Of a stretch of DNA of 40,000 nt, positions 32,773 through 40,000 are shown piece after piece (the stretch's first letter is position 1; each line of letters starts with the position of its first letter). The DNA comes from Symbiodinium natans (taxonomy: Eukaryota; Sar; Dinophyceae; Suessiales; Symbiodiniaceae): NCBI GenBank assembly GCA_905221605.1, contig CAJNDS010002212.1:380001-420000 (forward strand). The letters are read 5' to 3'. Under the pieces are notes generated by a model, which ran no database searches, was not told the origin of the DNA, and worked only from the letters and a program-made list of their open reading frames with translations. The position numbers and the translations under genes were made by a program.

Positions 32773-32866
32773 GGGGTTTAGGGTTTAGGGTTTAGGGTTT
32801 AGGGTTTAGGGTTTAGGGTTTAGGGTTTAGGGTTTAGGGTTTAGGGTTTAGGGTTTAGGGTTTCGG
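32773..32866 (+). repeat. TTTAGGG array
   Basis: About 13 perfect units then GTGTAGA units. The exon 32668-32769 acceptor (CCCTAG|) is made by its first unit. Confidence 0.95.
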
Positions 32867-32946
32867 GTGTAGAGTGTAGAGTGTAGAGTGTAGAGGGCTT
32901 GGGATTAGGTCTTCGGGGCCCCCTCTCAAAATTCGCGCACCTAAAC

Positions 32947-33000
32947 CCTAAAAGCCGAAGGCCCCAGGTTTTGAAGAGCTAGTACATGGGGGCTCTGTGG
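32947..33000 (-). CDS. Exon PQSPHVLALQNLGPSAFR
   Basis: It is 18 codons between TTCTGCAG| and |GTTTAGGTG, a telomere-variant donor. Confidence 0.6.
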
Positions 33001-33420
33001 CTGCAGAAGAAAGTCACAAGGAGCACAGTGGGTGTGATGCGGGTTGCTTCAAGTGAAGGTCCCTTTTGCCTTGTAAACCTTCAACTTACCCCACAAGTGG
33101 TGGTACTGAGATATTCTTATATGAGCGCCAGACAAAATCACTTTACACGGTGTGAGGTCGCGGAATACCATGTTCTCACTTTACGTGGGGCCCATATGGC
33201 TTTACATACTATGGGACTGTGGGATGCACCCATCTAAATGTGCAAGCTGATGTTATCGCTTTAGGTAGGGCCCATATCGCTTTCCATGGTTTAACAACTC
33301 GTGTCCACTGTAGTACTGGCTTGAAGAAACATAATTCATATTATGAATAATATTATGCTGATAAATTTTCTATATTTTGTATTTTCAGATTACAGTATTC
33401 ATGTCGTATTATTGTAGTCT

Positions 33421-33465
33421 TCAGCTTCGGCCTGCCTTGGGTGACGCTGCCTTTGGCGCAGTCTC
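33421..33465 (-). CDS. Short exon ETAPKAASPKAGRS
   Basis: It starts at CTGTCAG| and is disordered in composition. A TGA follows in frame and the donor is not clear. Confidence 0.5.
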   Translation of the reverse strand, partial: ETAPKAASPKAGRS

Positions 33466-33596
33466 CTGACAGGGCTTGCGGGCTGGTGTGGGGGGGCGGG
33501 GGGAGTGGACGCCCGTTGGGAAGAGGGTTTGTCGGGGGTTTAGCAAGGATTGCAGGATCCGGCAAGGCTGCAAGGCACAAACCCTAAACCCTAAAC

Positions 33597-33715
33597 CCAC
33601 TGCGCACGGTCCTGGGCTTCTCTCGCTGCTGCTTCCACCTCACGGATAGCACCCCCGACACCCCCGAGACGCCCGCACAGGGGATTGGCGCCTCCATCTT
33701 CTTTGCCTCGGCCTC
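33597..33715 (-). CDS. Exon EAEAKKMEAPIP...KPRTVRS
   Basis: It is 39 codons: EAEAKKMEAPIPCAG at the start and VRWKQQREKPRTVRS at the end. The acceptor is GTGCAG| and the donor is GG|GTTTAGGG, so the exon abuts a telomere-type repeat. Confidence 0.75.
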
Positions 33716-33838
33716 CTGCACATCCATACCTCAAAGGGGGAGATTCGGGTTTAGGGTTTAGGGTTTAGGGCTTAGGGCTTAGGGCTTATAAGGCTTGGGG
33801 CTTATAAGGCGGGTTGAACATGTTGCTCTGTTCAAGAC

Positions 33839-33894
33839 AGCTCGGGCGACTCGGGGCGCGTGCCTATCAATTCCTGCAGAGCTTGGACGGTGAC
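33839..33894 (-). CDS. Exon VTVQALQELIGTRPESPE
   Basis: Acceptor GCGGCAG|, donor |GTCTTGAAC. A TGA follows two codons on, so it could be terminal. GC-rich third positions. Confidence 0.65.
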
Positions 33895-33914
33895 CTGCCG
33901 CGCATTCGGAGGGG

Positions 33915-33990
33915 GGGTTTAGGGTTTAGGGTTTAGGGTTTAGGGTTTAGGGTTTAGGGTTTAGGGTTTAGGGTTTAGGGTTTAGGGAGA
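33915..33990 (+). repeat. TTTAGGG array
   Basis: About 11 units beside exon 33839-33894. Confidence 0.95.
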
Positions 33991-34053
33991 TTAGGATTTA
34001 GGGAGATTAGGGTGTTGGGTTTTGGGTTTTGGGAGGCTTCGTGTCTTGCTTGC

Positions 34054-34121
34054 AGTGGCGAGCGGTCGTAGATGACAGAGGCAAAAGCTCAAGCAGCACT
34101 GGATTTTGGATGGATCGATGC
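34054..34121 (-). CDS. Exon HRSIQNPVLLELLPLSS
   Basis: After GCCAG|, phase 2, it reads HRSIQNPVLLELLPLSST then TARH. The 3' edge uses a GC donor (|GCAAGC) and is uncertain. Confidence 0.5.
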
Positions 34122-34148
34122 CTGGCAGGTCTCTATACAGGCCATCAC

Positions 34149-34216
34149 ATGTTGCATGTGGGCTGTGGGCTGCTCAAGTGGCAGGAGGCATCGGACGTGG
34201 AGTTCAGGAGATCTGT
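34149..34216 (-). CDS. Exon TDLLNSTSDASCHLSS
   Basis: It reads TDLLNSTSDASCHLSSPQ then PTCN. The acceptor is GCTCAG| and the donor is |GTGATGG. It ends in phase 2 and joins the next exon through an ATG codon. It belongs to the 5' part of the RAB3GAP1-like gene or to a separate gene. Confidence 0.6.
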
Positions 34217-34327
34217 CTGAGCTGCGAGTTTCATTGCAGTTTCTCGCGAACTCCCAACCGATCTGAAAAAAACTTCCCTAACCTAGGATGAACTGTCGAG
34301 AGGGTTGGCCCATTTAGGCTGGAGCTT

Positions 34328-34378
34328 TCACTCCTCCTCGATGAGGAGCAACGCAGCGCTGGGCGCCAAACCCAGCTC
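34328..34378 (-). CDS. Terminal UBX exon with stop TGA
   Basis: It reads ELGLAPSAALLLIEEE and stops at TGA. It matches the last strand of UBX domains and is the likely gene end. The acceptor is ACTTCAG|. Confidence 0.75.
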   Translation of the reverse strand, partial: ELGLAPSAALLLIEEE

Positions 34379-37300
34379 CTGAAGTCCAGCATATGAGGCA
34401 AAGCAAAAAGCATAAAAACTAGCCCGGGGGGGGGGGGGGGAATTTAATTAAAACTGGCAGCGTCCTAGTGTGGGTATGTAGTGTTTTTGGATCCAGCGTG
34501 AAGAGGCAACTAAGTCTAGGGCTCAGGAAGCACTAAGTCTAGGGCTCAGGAAGCACCAAGACCTAAGATCAAGAAAACCTGAGTGTGGCGTGCTTCTTTC
34601 TCCACTTCCCGCTTGGAGTCTTCCTCCAAGCAGCTTATCTTAAGTGAAAAGAACCCAATAGAGGGATTAGAAGGGGATGGGAACTGATTGTGAAGGCTTC
34701 CTAAACCCTAAACCCTAAACCCTAAACCCTAAACCCTAAACCCTAAACCGCTGACGGCAGCGGTTGGGCGCACCCTCAAAGAGCAGTTCAACTCGCTCGC
34801 CACAAACCTGGGCCGGGCAAACACGCGGAGCTCGGTGGGCATAACTAGGGTTTAGGGTTTAGGGTTTAGGGTTTAGGGTTTAGGATTTAGGGCTTAGGGT
34901 TTGGGGTTTTTTAGGGTTTAGGGTTTAGGGTTCAAGTTGCTTGTGCGTCATGCAGAGTGGAAGAGTGGATCCTTATAAACTCATCCCTGTATGATCCACC
35001 CTAAACCCTAAACACCATAGTAGTACCTACACATTCACTCCCCCATCCCCGTAAAGCGCGTAGGGCGAAACCCCAAACCAGAAACCCCACCGAAAAGAGG
35101 GTTTCCGAAAATGGAGGTTTCTACAAGAAGGAAGGACTATAGTTTTGTGTGGCATAGTCAGGGGCACCCCTATTGCGGTCTTCACTTCCCTGCTAACCCC
35201 CCTAACCTACTGGCTCTTAGTAGGGATTGAGGGAATTAGCTATCGTAGACCCCCCTATACAGCCTTCCATAGCCTTCTAAGGGATTTGATAGGGTATACC
35301 TCATTCGCCGATTCCCTACAGAGAACCACCCTAAACCCTAAACCCTAAACCCTAAACCCTAAACCCTAAACCCTAAAGCCTAAAGCCTAAAGCCTAAAGC
35401 CTAAAGCCTAAAGCCTAAAGCCTAAAGCCTAAAGCCTAAAGCCTAAAGCCTAAACCCTAAACCCTAAACCTAAGCGGCAAGTCAGGAGCACACAAAGATG
35501 CGCAAAGGCAGCAGCTTCCGTCTTGGAAACGCCGTGGCGAGCTCGAACCTCGAGCTGCAGGATTAGGGTTCTAGGGCTTTAGGGTCTAAGGGCTTTAGGC
35601 TTTGAGGGTTGAGGGTTGAGGGTTTAGGGTTTAGGGTTTAGGGTTTAGGGAGCCTACCTGACATCTTTTTTTCACCGTGTCACCTTTTGGGCGAGTGCGC
35701 GGTGGTTTTGCACTGCGAACCAACTCCACGGGTTTCTGAGGATAGGGGGTACAGTACCTATCTCGGGGTCCTTTTTTAAAGGGGATTGCGGTTTAGGATT
35801 TAGGTTCGGGTATTCCACAGGGATACTTTCAGGGGCATCCCCTTCTTGGGGCATTCTTCGAAGGGGATTCTCCTACACAAGGGAGAATACTCGGAGGTTC
35901 ATGGTACTTCTTAACGCAGTGATAACTGTACTAGGGCACTTAAGGGGCTTCTAACTGGGTTATAAGTATAAGTACAGGGATAATTGGTTCATATGTATCC
36001 TGGACCTCCAAGTATGAGGGGTATCACCCCATGTCAGGGTGGGCGACTCACACTTTGCACGATACGCAAGAGGAGAACTCCTTGATTCACGGGATCTTGG
36101 ACCCCACGTTGCAGTAGAGCCCTTCACCCGGTAAAGATCCCCCCTACCCTAGACATGACTAAAGATGGGAAACCCAGAAGCCATTAGGGTTTAGGGTTTA
36201 GGGTTTAGGATTAAGTACCCAACGACCTAAGCCTCCCGAAGCCAAACAGGATCTGAGCGGGACCGGCGACGCTGGGATGTGAAGCTGTCGCCCTTCTGCT
36301 TCAGGCCTCAGCTCATGACTATACTCCCCTTAGAACCTTAATAAAAATGATCTTTGTAATTTCCTCTTGGGTTCTATATAAACAAATTAAAAAATAATTC
36401 CCTCGGGGGAATAGAGATGAAGGAGGCGAAGGCGTAAACTTGGCGTTTCGGACAGACCGACGGCACCTCACTTCCTAGGGCGCATCGGATTTCAGCTCAA
36501 ACACCCTCAAGCCCTAAACCCTAAACCCCTAAACCCTGAACCCCAAAAAAACCTAAAACAAAAAAACACTCAGAAAACCCTCATCCTCCCCATCCTCCCG
36601 CTTAGGCCCTGGCAGCAGAGGACAGCTCTGTGCCTTGCCAGCGGGGCTCAGTTTAGTCTGGAGCTGAAACAGGGGGGTGCAGGGTTTAGGGTTTAGGGTT
36701 TAGGGTTTAGGGTTCAGGATTTGGGGTCTACGATATTAGGGGCACAGCTTCCAGTCTTGGACCCAGGATCTTCCTGGTGCACAGTTGGCGTGCGTGGGGG
36801 TTTAAGGTTTGGGGTCTAAACCCCAAACCCTAATCCCCACACCCTTTAGGGTTTAGGGTGTAGGGTTTAGGGGTTAGGGTTTAGGGTTTAGGGTCTTCAT
36901 TAGGGGGGTTCCAGGCTTAGAACAAAACCCACCCGCCCAAAGAATCCCATAACATTAAGAAAATACAGGTTTTCATCCCACCCCAGAGAGTTTTACCTTC
37001 CCAATTCGGACACGTTTTCCACTGAACCTTCTGGGGCCCACCCCCCGACGAACAATGGGGTCAGATTGACCGAAAAGTCACCAACACTGGTCCAGATTGA
37101 CCGAAAAGTCACGAACATTGGGGTCAGATTGACCGAAAAGTCACGAACATTGGGGTCACATTGACCGAAAAGTCACAAACATTGGGTCAGAATGGCCGAA
37201 CAGTCACGAACATCGGGGTCAGATTGAGCGAAAAGTCACGAACATTGGGGGGCAGATTGACCGAACAGTCACGAAGGTTTAAATGTATATATATATATAT

Positions 37301-39815
37301 ATATATGATGGAGAGGGTTTAGGGTTTAGGGTTTAGGGTTTAGGGTTTAGGGCTCAACCCGCAACCCTACGCCCTAAACCCTAAAGGGCTCTACGGACTT
37401 GCGGGTGCAGGGTGCAGAGGTTTTGGGTTCAGGGACTAGAAGGCTCACGCAAGCAGGCGCAGCGCAACTCCCCCACGCCGCCGGAAGTAGGGGGACCCGT
37501 AACATCAACGCCCAAGTAGTAGGATCCCCTTAAAATAAGGACCCCAAGACTTAAGGTACCCCCTAATATCGAAAACACTGAGCCCTAAACCCTAAACCCT
37601 AAACCCTAAAGCTCCAAGGATCCCAATGAGGTACTCCCCCGAATTTCGGAAATCCGCAAATCTCCCTGGCAAGGCACCCATCGGCGAACTCTGGCAAGAG
37701 GATCCTGCCTTGGTCTGCGATGCCGAGCGCAAAGTTGGGGAACCCTAAACCTTGAACCCTTAGCCCGAACAAAAGGGTTTAGGCTTTAGGGCTTAGGGTT
37801 TATAATATAGGGTACTTAGGTCCCAAAAACAAGGTCAGGGTTTTGGGGATTTAGATGGGGTTACGAAAATAGGGGACCCCTTATATAGACCCCGAAGAAT
37901 AGGATTCTCTTGAAAAAAGCACCCCAATAAGGTACCCTCAATTTCGGAAACCTCCAGATGGGTTTAGGGCTTAGGGTTGAAAATTTAGCCCTAAACCCCA
38001 AACCCCAAACCCCAAACCCCAAACCCTAAACCCTAAACCCTAAACCCTAAACCCTAAACCCAGGCCCGAAGCCCTGAAGGACCCAGGAGGCTGAGGCGCA
38101 AGCGCCTCGAAAGTGCGTTCAACGCGTTCACCCGTTGGCAGCTTCAACACCTCAGGGCTTGTGGGTTTAGGGTTTAGGGGTTGGGGTTTAGGGTTTAGGG
38201 TTTAGGGTTTAGGGTTTAGGGTTTAGGGTTTAGGGTTTAGGGTTTAGGGTTTAGGGTTTAGGGTTTGGGGTCAGGGCTTAGGGTTTTGGGGCTAGGGGTT
38301 CAGGGGCTTAGGGCTAAGGGCTTGGGGTTCTGGGGTTAGGGGCGCAGAGTCTGGGGGGTTTAGGGTTCAGGGTTTAGGGTTTAGGGTTCAGGGTTCATAT
38401 GCCAATGATACACAAGAGAAAACTCCTCCGATGAGGCTGGCGCGAGCCGCACGGGATCGACCTTCCGAGAGGGAGAGGGCTCTTGATAAATCCTAGCAGC
38501 AAACCCTAAACCTCAAACCCTCTTGATCATATGGTTATATTCTCTTCACATTTGCTATTACCATAGTTTAGTACATATGCTCTTTTTCTACTATATACTG
38601 GTATGTGTATTCCTATCTGTCGGTGCTGTTGGTTGCCTTGAGCTGCGGCTTGCGCGTTGAAAAACATCTAGTCTTGAAACGCTGTATTAGGGCACTTAAG
38701 GGGCTTATCATAAGTACAGTTATAGTTGGGTTGATAAGTACCATGAACCTTCAAGTATACTCTTATCTAACCCTGAACCCTAAACCCCAAACCCTAAACC
38801 CAAGACCCCAAAGAATACGAAAACCCGCAGACCAAGACCGCAGGGGCGGCCTTGGTGGGCGAGGGCCCTTCACGGACGAACTCTTCAGCCAAAGTTCTCC
38901 GGGCCTTTCGCCAGCGCCAGAACACATAAGAAGAAGAAAAGAAGAAGAAGAAGAAGAAGAAGAAGAATAATCATAGTAATGAGAAGATTAATAATTATAA
39001 TTATTCTTATTATAGCAATAAACACACGAATAATAATAGTAATAATCATAAGAATAGTAACAATAGTACTAATGCTAATAAAAATGATAAGAAGAAGAAA
39101 AATAGAACTAATAATAACAATAATAATAATAATACCCTTTTGGGGGTTGGCTACTTTAACGCTGACTTTTGGCGTAGGGCGCTTTCGGGGTTCGGGACTT
39201 GGGTTTCGGGATCCTGCACACGCCATCTCCATGTATGGAGTCGTGAAGGTCTTGGAAGCCCAGCAGCCATGTTTCAATAAGGGCATCCTTTTTTGGGGTT
39301 GGTTACTTTATAAGGGAACCACCCTAAACCCTAAAACCTAAACCCTAAACCCTAAAACCTTAAGAGGGAAAAGGGTACCACTGGCTACCAAGAGGTGATG
39401 GTGTCCTCGTCGGCAGGATCGGTGCCTTGCCGTGCGGGTGGCCTGAGCTCAGTTTCAGGCTAGGGTTTAGGGTTAGGGGTTAGGGTTTAGGGTTTAGGGT
39501 TTAGGGTTTAGGGTTTAGGGTTTAGGGTTTAGGGTTTAGGGTTTAGGGTCTAGGGTTGTGCCAGGACGGTTGCGGTTGGGCGTGGCGCAGGAGCGCGAGC
39601 TGCTGCCGTCAATACCAAAAACCGACTGTCTACTCGCCAGGCAGTGGCTGTGCTGCGACCCAGCGAATCTCATCAGCTCTCAGACATGCACACCCATGCT
39701 CTACACCCTAATTAAGCCCTAAACCCTAAACAAATCCTAAACCGCCAGTGTCTCCAACACTCTGAGGCTTCTGCTCGCTACTCTGTTGAACTGGAGGCAC
39801 TGGAGCGGGTCGAGC
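34328..39815 (-). CDS. UBX-domain protein gene (multi-exon)
   Basis: This gene is split over about 17 exons read right to left. The call rests on three UBX-like pieces in the right order. The exon at 38060-38150 reads VLKLPTGERVERTFEAL, like the first UBX strands (LPxGxRxxRxF). The exon at 35494-35554 reads SRFELATAFPRRKL, matching the UBX core FxLxTxFPRR. The last exon reads ELGLAPSAALLLIEEE then TGA, like the UBX end (xLGLxPSAxLxL). UBX domains are ubiquitin-like folds that bind Cdc48/p97, and this is established for the family. Upstream exons are Pro/Ser-rich and charged. Codon phases join cleanly across 39389-38060. The exons between the UBX pieces (37714-36054) are not typical of UBX domains and may be an insertion, alternative exons or miscalls. 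The 5' end is not identified. Confidence 0.7.
34579..34623 (-). CDS. Exon EDSKREVEKEARHTQ (UBX gene)
   Basis: It is 15 codons in phase 0 on both sides, with acceptor TTGGAG| and donor CAG|GTTTTC. Charged and probably helical. It joins in phase to the last UBX exon. Confidence 0.65.
34774..34844 (-). CDS. Candidate exon MPTELRVFARPRF
   Basis: Between CCCTAG| and |GTGCGCCC it reads MPTELRVFARPRFVA then SELNCSLR and joins the next exon in phase 0. The plus strand is also open here (TLKEQFNSLATNLGRAN) with plausible sites. The minus strand is preferred from the neighbours. Confidence 0.45.
35332..35470. repeat. CCCTAAA array with internal TAAAGCC sub-array
   Basis: CCCTAAA units switch to about ten TAAAGCC units and back to CCCTAAA. 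This looks like one variant heptamer amplified inside a telomere-type array. Confidence 0.9.
35494..35554 (-). CDS. UBX domain core exon
   Basis: It reads SRFELATAFPRRKLLPLRIF. F-E-L-x-T-x-F-P-R-R is the hallmark UBX core. The acceptor is CTGCAG| and the donor TTT|GTGTGCTCC. A second open frame (LEVRARHGVSKTEAAAF) ends at GTTTAGGG, but the UBX match decides. Confidence 0.8.
35890..36012. mobile_element. Introner-like element, GTTCATGG family
   Basis: The ends are CTCGGAGGTTCATGGTAC on the left and a diverged GGACCTCCAAG on the right. Both share the internal GGGCACTTAAGGGGCTT seen in other copies. It lies in an intron of the UBX gene. Confidence 0.6.
36054..36080 (-). CDS. Candidate microexon EFSSCVSCK
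   Basis: It is 9 codons between GAATCAAG| and |GTGTGAG. It is short, so support is weak. Confidence 0.3.
36248..36298 (-). CDS. Exon QKGDSFTSQRRRSRSDP
   Basis: It is 17 codons in phase 0, with acceptor CCTGAAG| and donor CCT|GTTTGGC. An Arg/Ser-rich stretch. Confidence 0.55.
36416..36474 (-). CDS. Candidate exon, basic
   Basis: It starts at CCCTAG| and reads EVRCRRSVRNAKFTPSPP. The donor is not clear and the 3' edge is approximate. Confidence 0.4.
36579..36663 (-). CDS. Exon LQTKLSPAGKAQSCPLL
   Basis: It reads LQTKLSPAGKAQSCPLLP then an acidic KREDGEDE tail. The acceptor is GTTTCAG| and the donor is G|GTTTTCTG. It joins in phase 0 to the previous exon. Confidence 0.6.
36732..36773 (-). CDS. 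Short exon EDPGSKTGSCAPNI
   Basis: It is 14 codons in phase 0 on both sides, with acceptor GCACCAG| and donor ATC|GTAGACC. Another open frame reads ILGPRLEAVPLI after a later AG. Confidence 0.5.
37058..37278. repeat. 32-bp minisatellite
   Basis: Seven units of about 32 bp containing ATTGACCGAAAAGTCACGAA then CATTGGGGTCAG. An AT dinucleotide run (37287-37308) follows. Intron of the UBX gene. Confidence 0.9.
37678..37714 (-). CDS. Short exon, frame uncertain
   Basis: Acceptor ATCGCAG| and donor |GTGCCTTG. Phase 1, matching the previous exon, reads QGRILLPEFAD. Phase 0 reads TKAGSSCQSSPM. Confidence 0.45.
38060..38150 (-). CDS. UBX domain, first part
   Basis: It reads VLKLPTGERVERTFEALAP then QPPGSFRASGL. 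LPTGERVERTF fits the LPxGxRxxRxF start of UBX domains. The acceptor is CCCTGAG| and the donor is G|GTTTAGGG, the first repeat of a CCCTAAA (plus) array. Confidence 0.75.
38164..38272 (+). repeat. TTTAGGG array
   Basis: About 14 units, upstream of the UBX start exon on the minus strand. Confidence 0.95.
38414..38479 (-). CDS. Exon PSPSRKVDPVRLAP (UBX gene)
   Basis: It reads PSPSRKVDPVRLAPASSEEF then SL. The acceptor ATCAAGAG| gives phase 0 to the exon before. The donor is CTT|GTGTATC. It leads straight into the UBX start exon. Confidence 0.7.
38690..38758. mobile_element. One-ended GTTCATGG-family element
   Basis: Shares GGGCACTTAAGGGGCTTAT, AAGTACAGTTATAGTTGGGTT and the end GTACCATGAACCTTCAAG with full copies. 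The other end is not recognisable. Confidence 0.6.
38839..38904 (-). CDS. Exon ARRTLAEEFVREG (UBX gene)
   Basis: It reads ARRTLAEEFVREGPSP then TKAAPA in phase 0, with acceptor GAAAG| and donor |GTCTTGG. GC-rich codons and clean phases to both neighbours support it. Confidence 0.7.
38932..39135. repeat. AAG then AAT-type microsatellites
   Basis: About ten AAG triplets followed by about 150 bp rich in AAT/ATA triplets. Long Ile-rich ORFs on both strands are artefacts. Confidence 0.9.
39222..39250 (-). CDS. Short exon (UBX gene)
   Basis: It starts right after the introner acceptor CCAAG|. In phase 1 it reads LHDSIHGDG and joins in phase to the next exon ARRTLAEEF. The donor is GGC|GTGTGCAGG. 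Confidence 0.5.
39251..39388 (-). mobile_element. Introner-like element, GTAGCC family, forming an intron
   Basis: Read on the minus strand it starts GTAGCCAGTGG and ends GGCTTCCAAG. Imperfect inverted ends carry the donor GT and the acceptor AG. It contains CCCTAAA repeats inside. It is related to copies at 6860-6970 and about 12660-12735. Confidence 0.65.
39389..39442 (-). CDS. Exon bounded by an introner donor (UBX gene)
   Basis: The acceptor is GAGCTCAG|. All three frames are open. The phase that joins the next exon reads HPHGKAPILPTRTPSPL. It ends at CTTG|GTAGCC, the terminus of the GTAGCC introner family. Confidence 0.5.
39462..39550 (+). repeat. TTTAGGG array
   Basis: About 12 units upstream of exon 39389-39442 on the minus strand. 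Confidence 0.95.
39556..39602 (-). CDS. Candidate exon, Ala/Pro-rich
   Basis: It follows acceptor GACGGCAG|. Phase 1 gives ARAPAPRPTATVLA and phase 0 gives QLALLRHAQPQPSW. No clear donor is seen, so the 3' edge is a guess. Confidence 0.35.
39743..39815 (-). CDS. Exon, Pro/Gln-rich (UBX gene)
   Basis: This exon reads ARPAPVPPVQQSSEQ then KPQSVGDTG. The acceptor is GATGCAG| and the donor is G|GTTTAGG, a telomere-repeat variant. It ends in phase 1. It is disordered and Pro-rich, typical of a linker or N-terminus. Confidence 0.6.
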
Positions 39816-39863
39816 CTGCATCACTTAGATCTAAACTGGCAGCAGACACAGACATGGACTGCA

Positions 39864-39962
39864 GGGTTTAGGGTTTAGGGTGTGGGGTTTAGGGTTTAGG
39901 GTTTAGGGTTTAGGGTTTAGGGTTTAGGGTGTGGGGTTTAGAGTTTAGGGTTTAGGGTTTCA
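39864..39962 (+). repeat. TTTAGGG array
   Basis: About 13 units with TGTGGGG variants, near the window end. Confidence 0.95.
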
Positions 39963-40000
39963 AGATGATGTGCGGATATGAGGTAGTACGTGTAGTCTGT

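Noticed and set aside
34752-34833. Plus-strand exon TLKEQFNSLATNLGRAN with AG and GT sites
   Set aside because: No plus neighbours, and the minus frame joins the next UBX-gene exon in phase 0. Left as an alternative.
37058-37278. CRISPR array
   Set aside because: The 32-bp units are contiguous with no unique spacers, so this is a minisatellite.
38885-39341. Ile-rich hydrophobic ORFs on both strands
   Set aside because: They come from AAT and AAG microsatellites, and both strands are open for the same reason.
1-40000. Chromosome end, because of the many telomere repeats
   Set aside because: Arrays are short, in both orientations and interleaved with coding exons, and the window edges are not terminal repeats. 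They are interstitial.

Overview
The window looks like nuclear DNA of a dinoflagellate or a close alveolate relative. Supporting signs are TTTAGGG/CCCTAAA telomere-type repeats throughout, short GC-rich exon islands (25-590 nt), every convincing exon on one strand (minus), use of GC and apparently GA splice donors beside GT, and introner-like short inverted-repeat introns. There is no bacterial gene architecture, no long ORF and no rRNA, tRNA or CRISPR array that I can see. The organism call is inference.

Layout on the minus strand, read from high to low coordinates. (A) About 39815-34328 is a UBX-domain protein gene. It has Pro-rich exons, a UBX start exon (38060-38150), a UBX core exon (35494-35554) and a terminal exon ending in TGA (34328). 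(B) About 30446-15854 is a gene for the catalytic subunit of Rab3 GTPase-activating protein (RAB3GAP1 family). It was recognised by joining many small exons: a VFEIRDFT N-terminus, a HLSGL-like segment, DMAAFKAAQP...FAYWRRSP, LFEPEREAEMALHYLES, ASSLRAKLG, and a C-terminal FVLQLQP...PRRLYAEARVRENHVRLA with a TAG stop. Exons at 34216-30649 are its 5' part or a separate gene. (C) From about 15640 to the window start is a third many-exon gene, or more than one, that I do not recognise. It carries Lys/Glu-rich exons, a local tandem duplication of about 1 kb and an EGF-like C-x-C-x(5)-G-x(2)-C exon.

The main observation is that telomere-type repeat arrays sit inside introns and often are the intron ends. 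Many exons end directly at a GTTTAGGG donor (or GTTTGGGG, GTTTCGGGG, GTCTAGGG, GTTCAGGG), and several introns end in GGGTTTAG| or CCCTAAACCCAG|. The intron at 9674-9723 is 50 nt and is mostly repeats. Separately, at least three families of short inverted-repeat introners place a donor or acceptor in their termini (GTTCATGG...CCTCCAAG; GTAGCC...GGCTACCAAG; GCTTAAG...CTTTAAG).

Exon boundaries were set by eye from splice sites, codon phase, third-position GC and, for genes A and B, remembered family similarity. Where two frames remain open I say so. No search or transcript data were available. The rest of the window is telomere-like arrays, two 8-bp AT-rich arrays, minisatellites, homopolymer G/C runs and intron or transposon-derived sequence.
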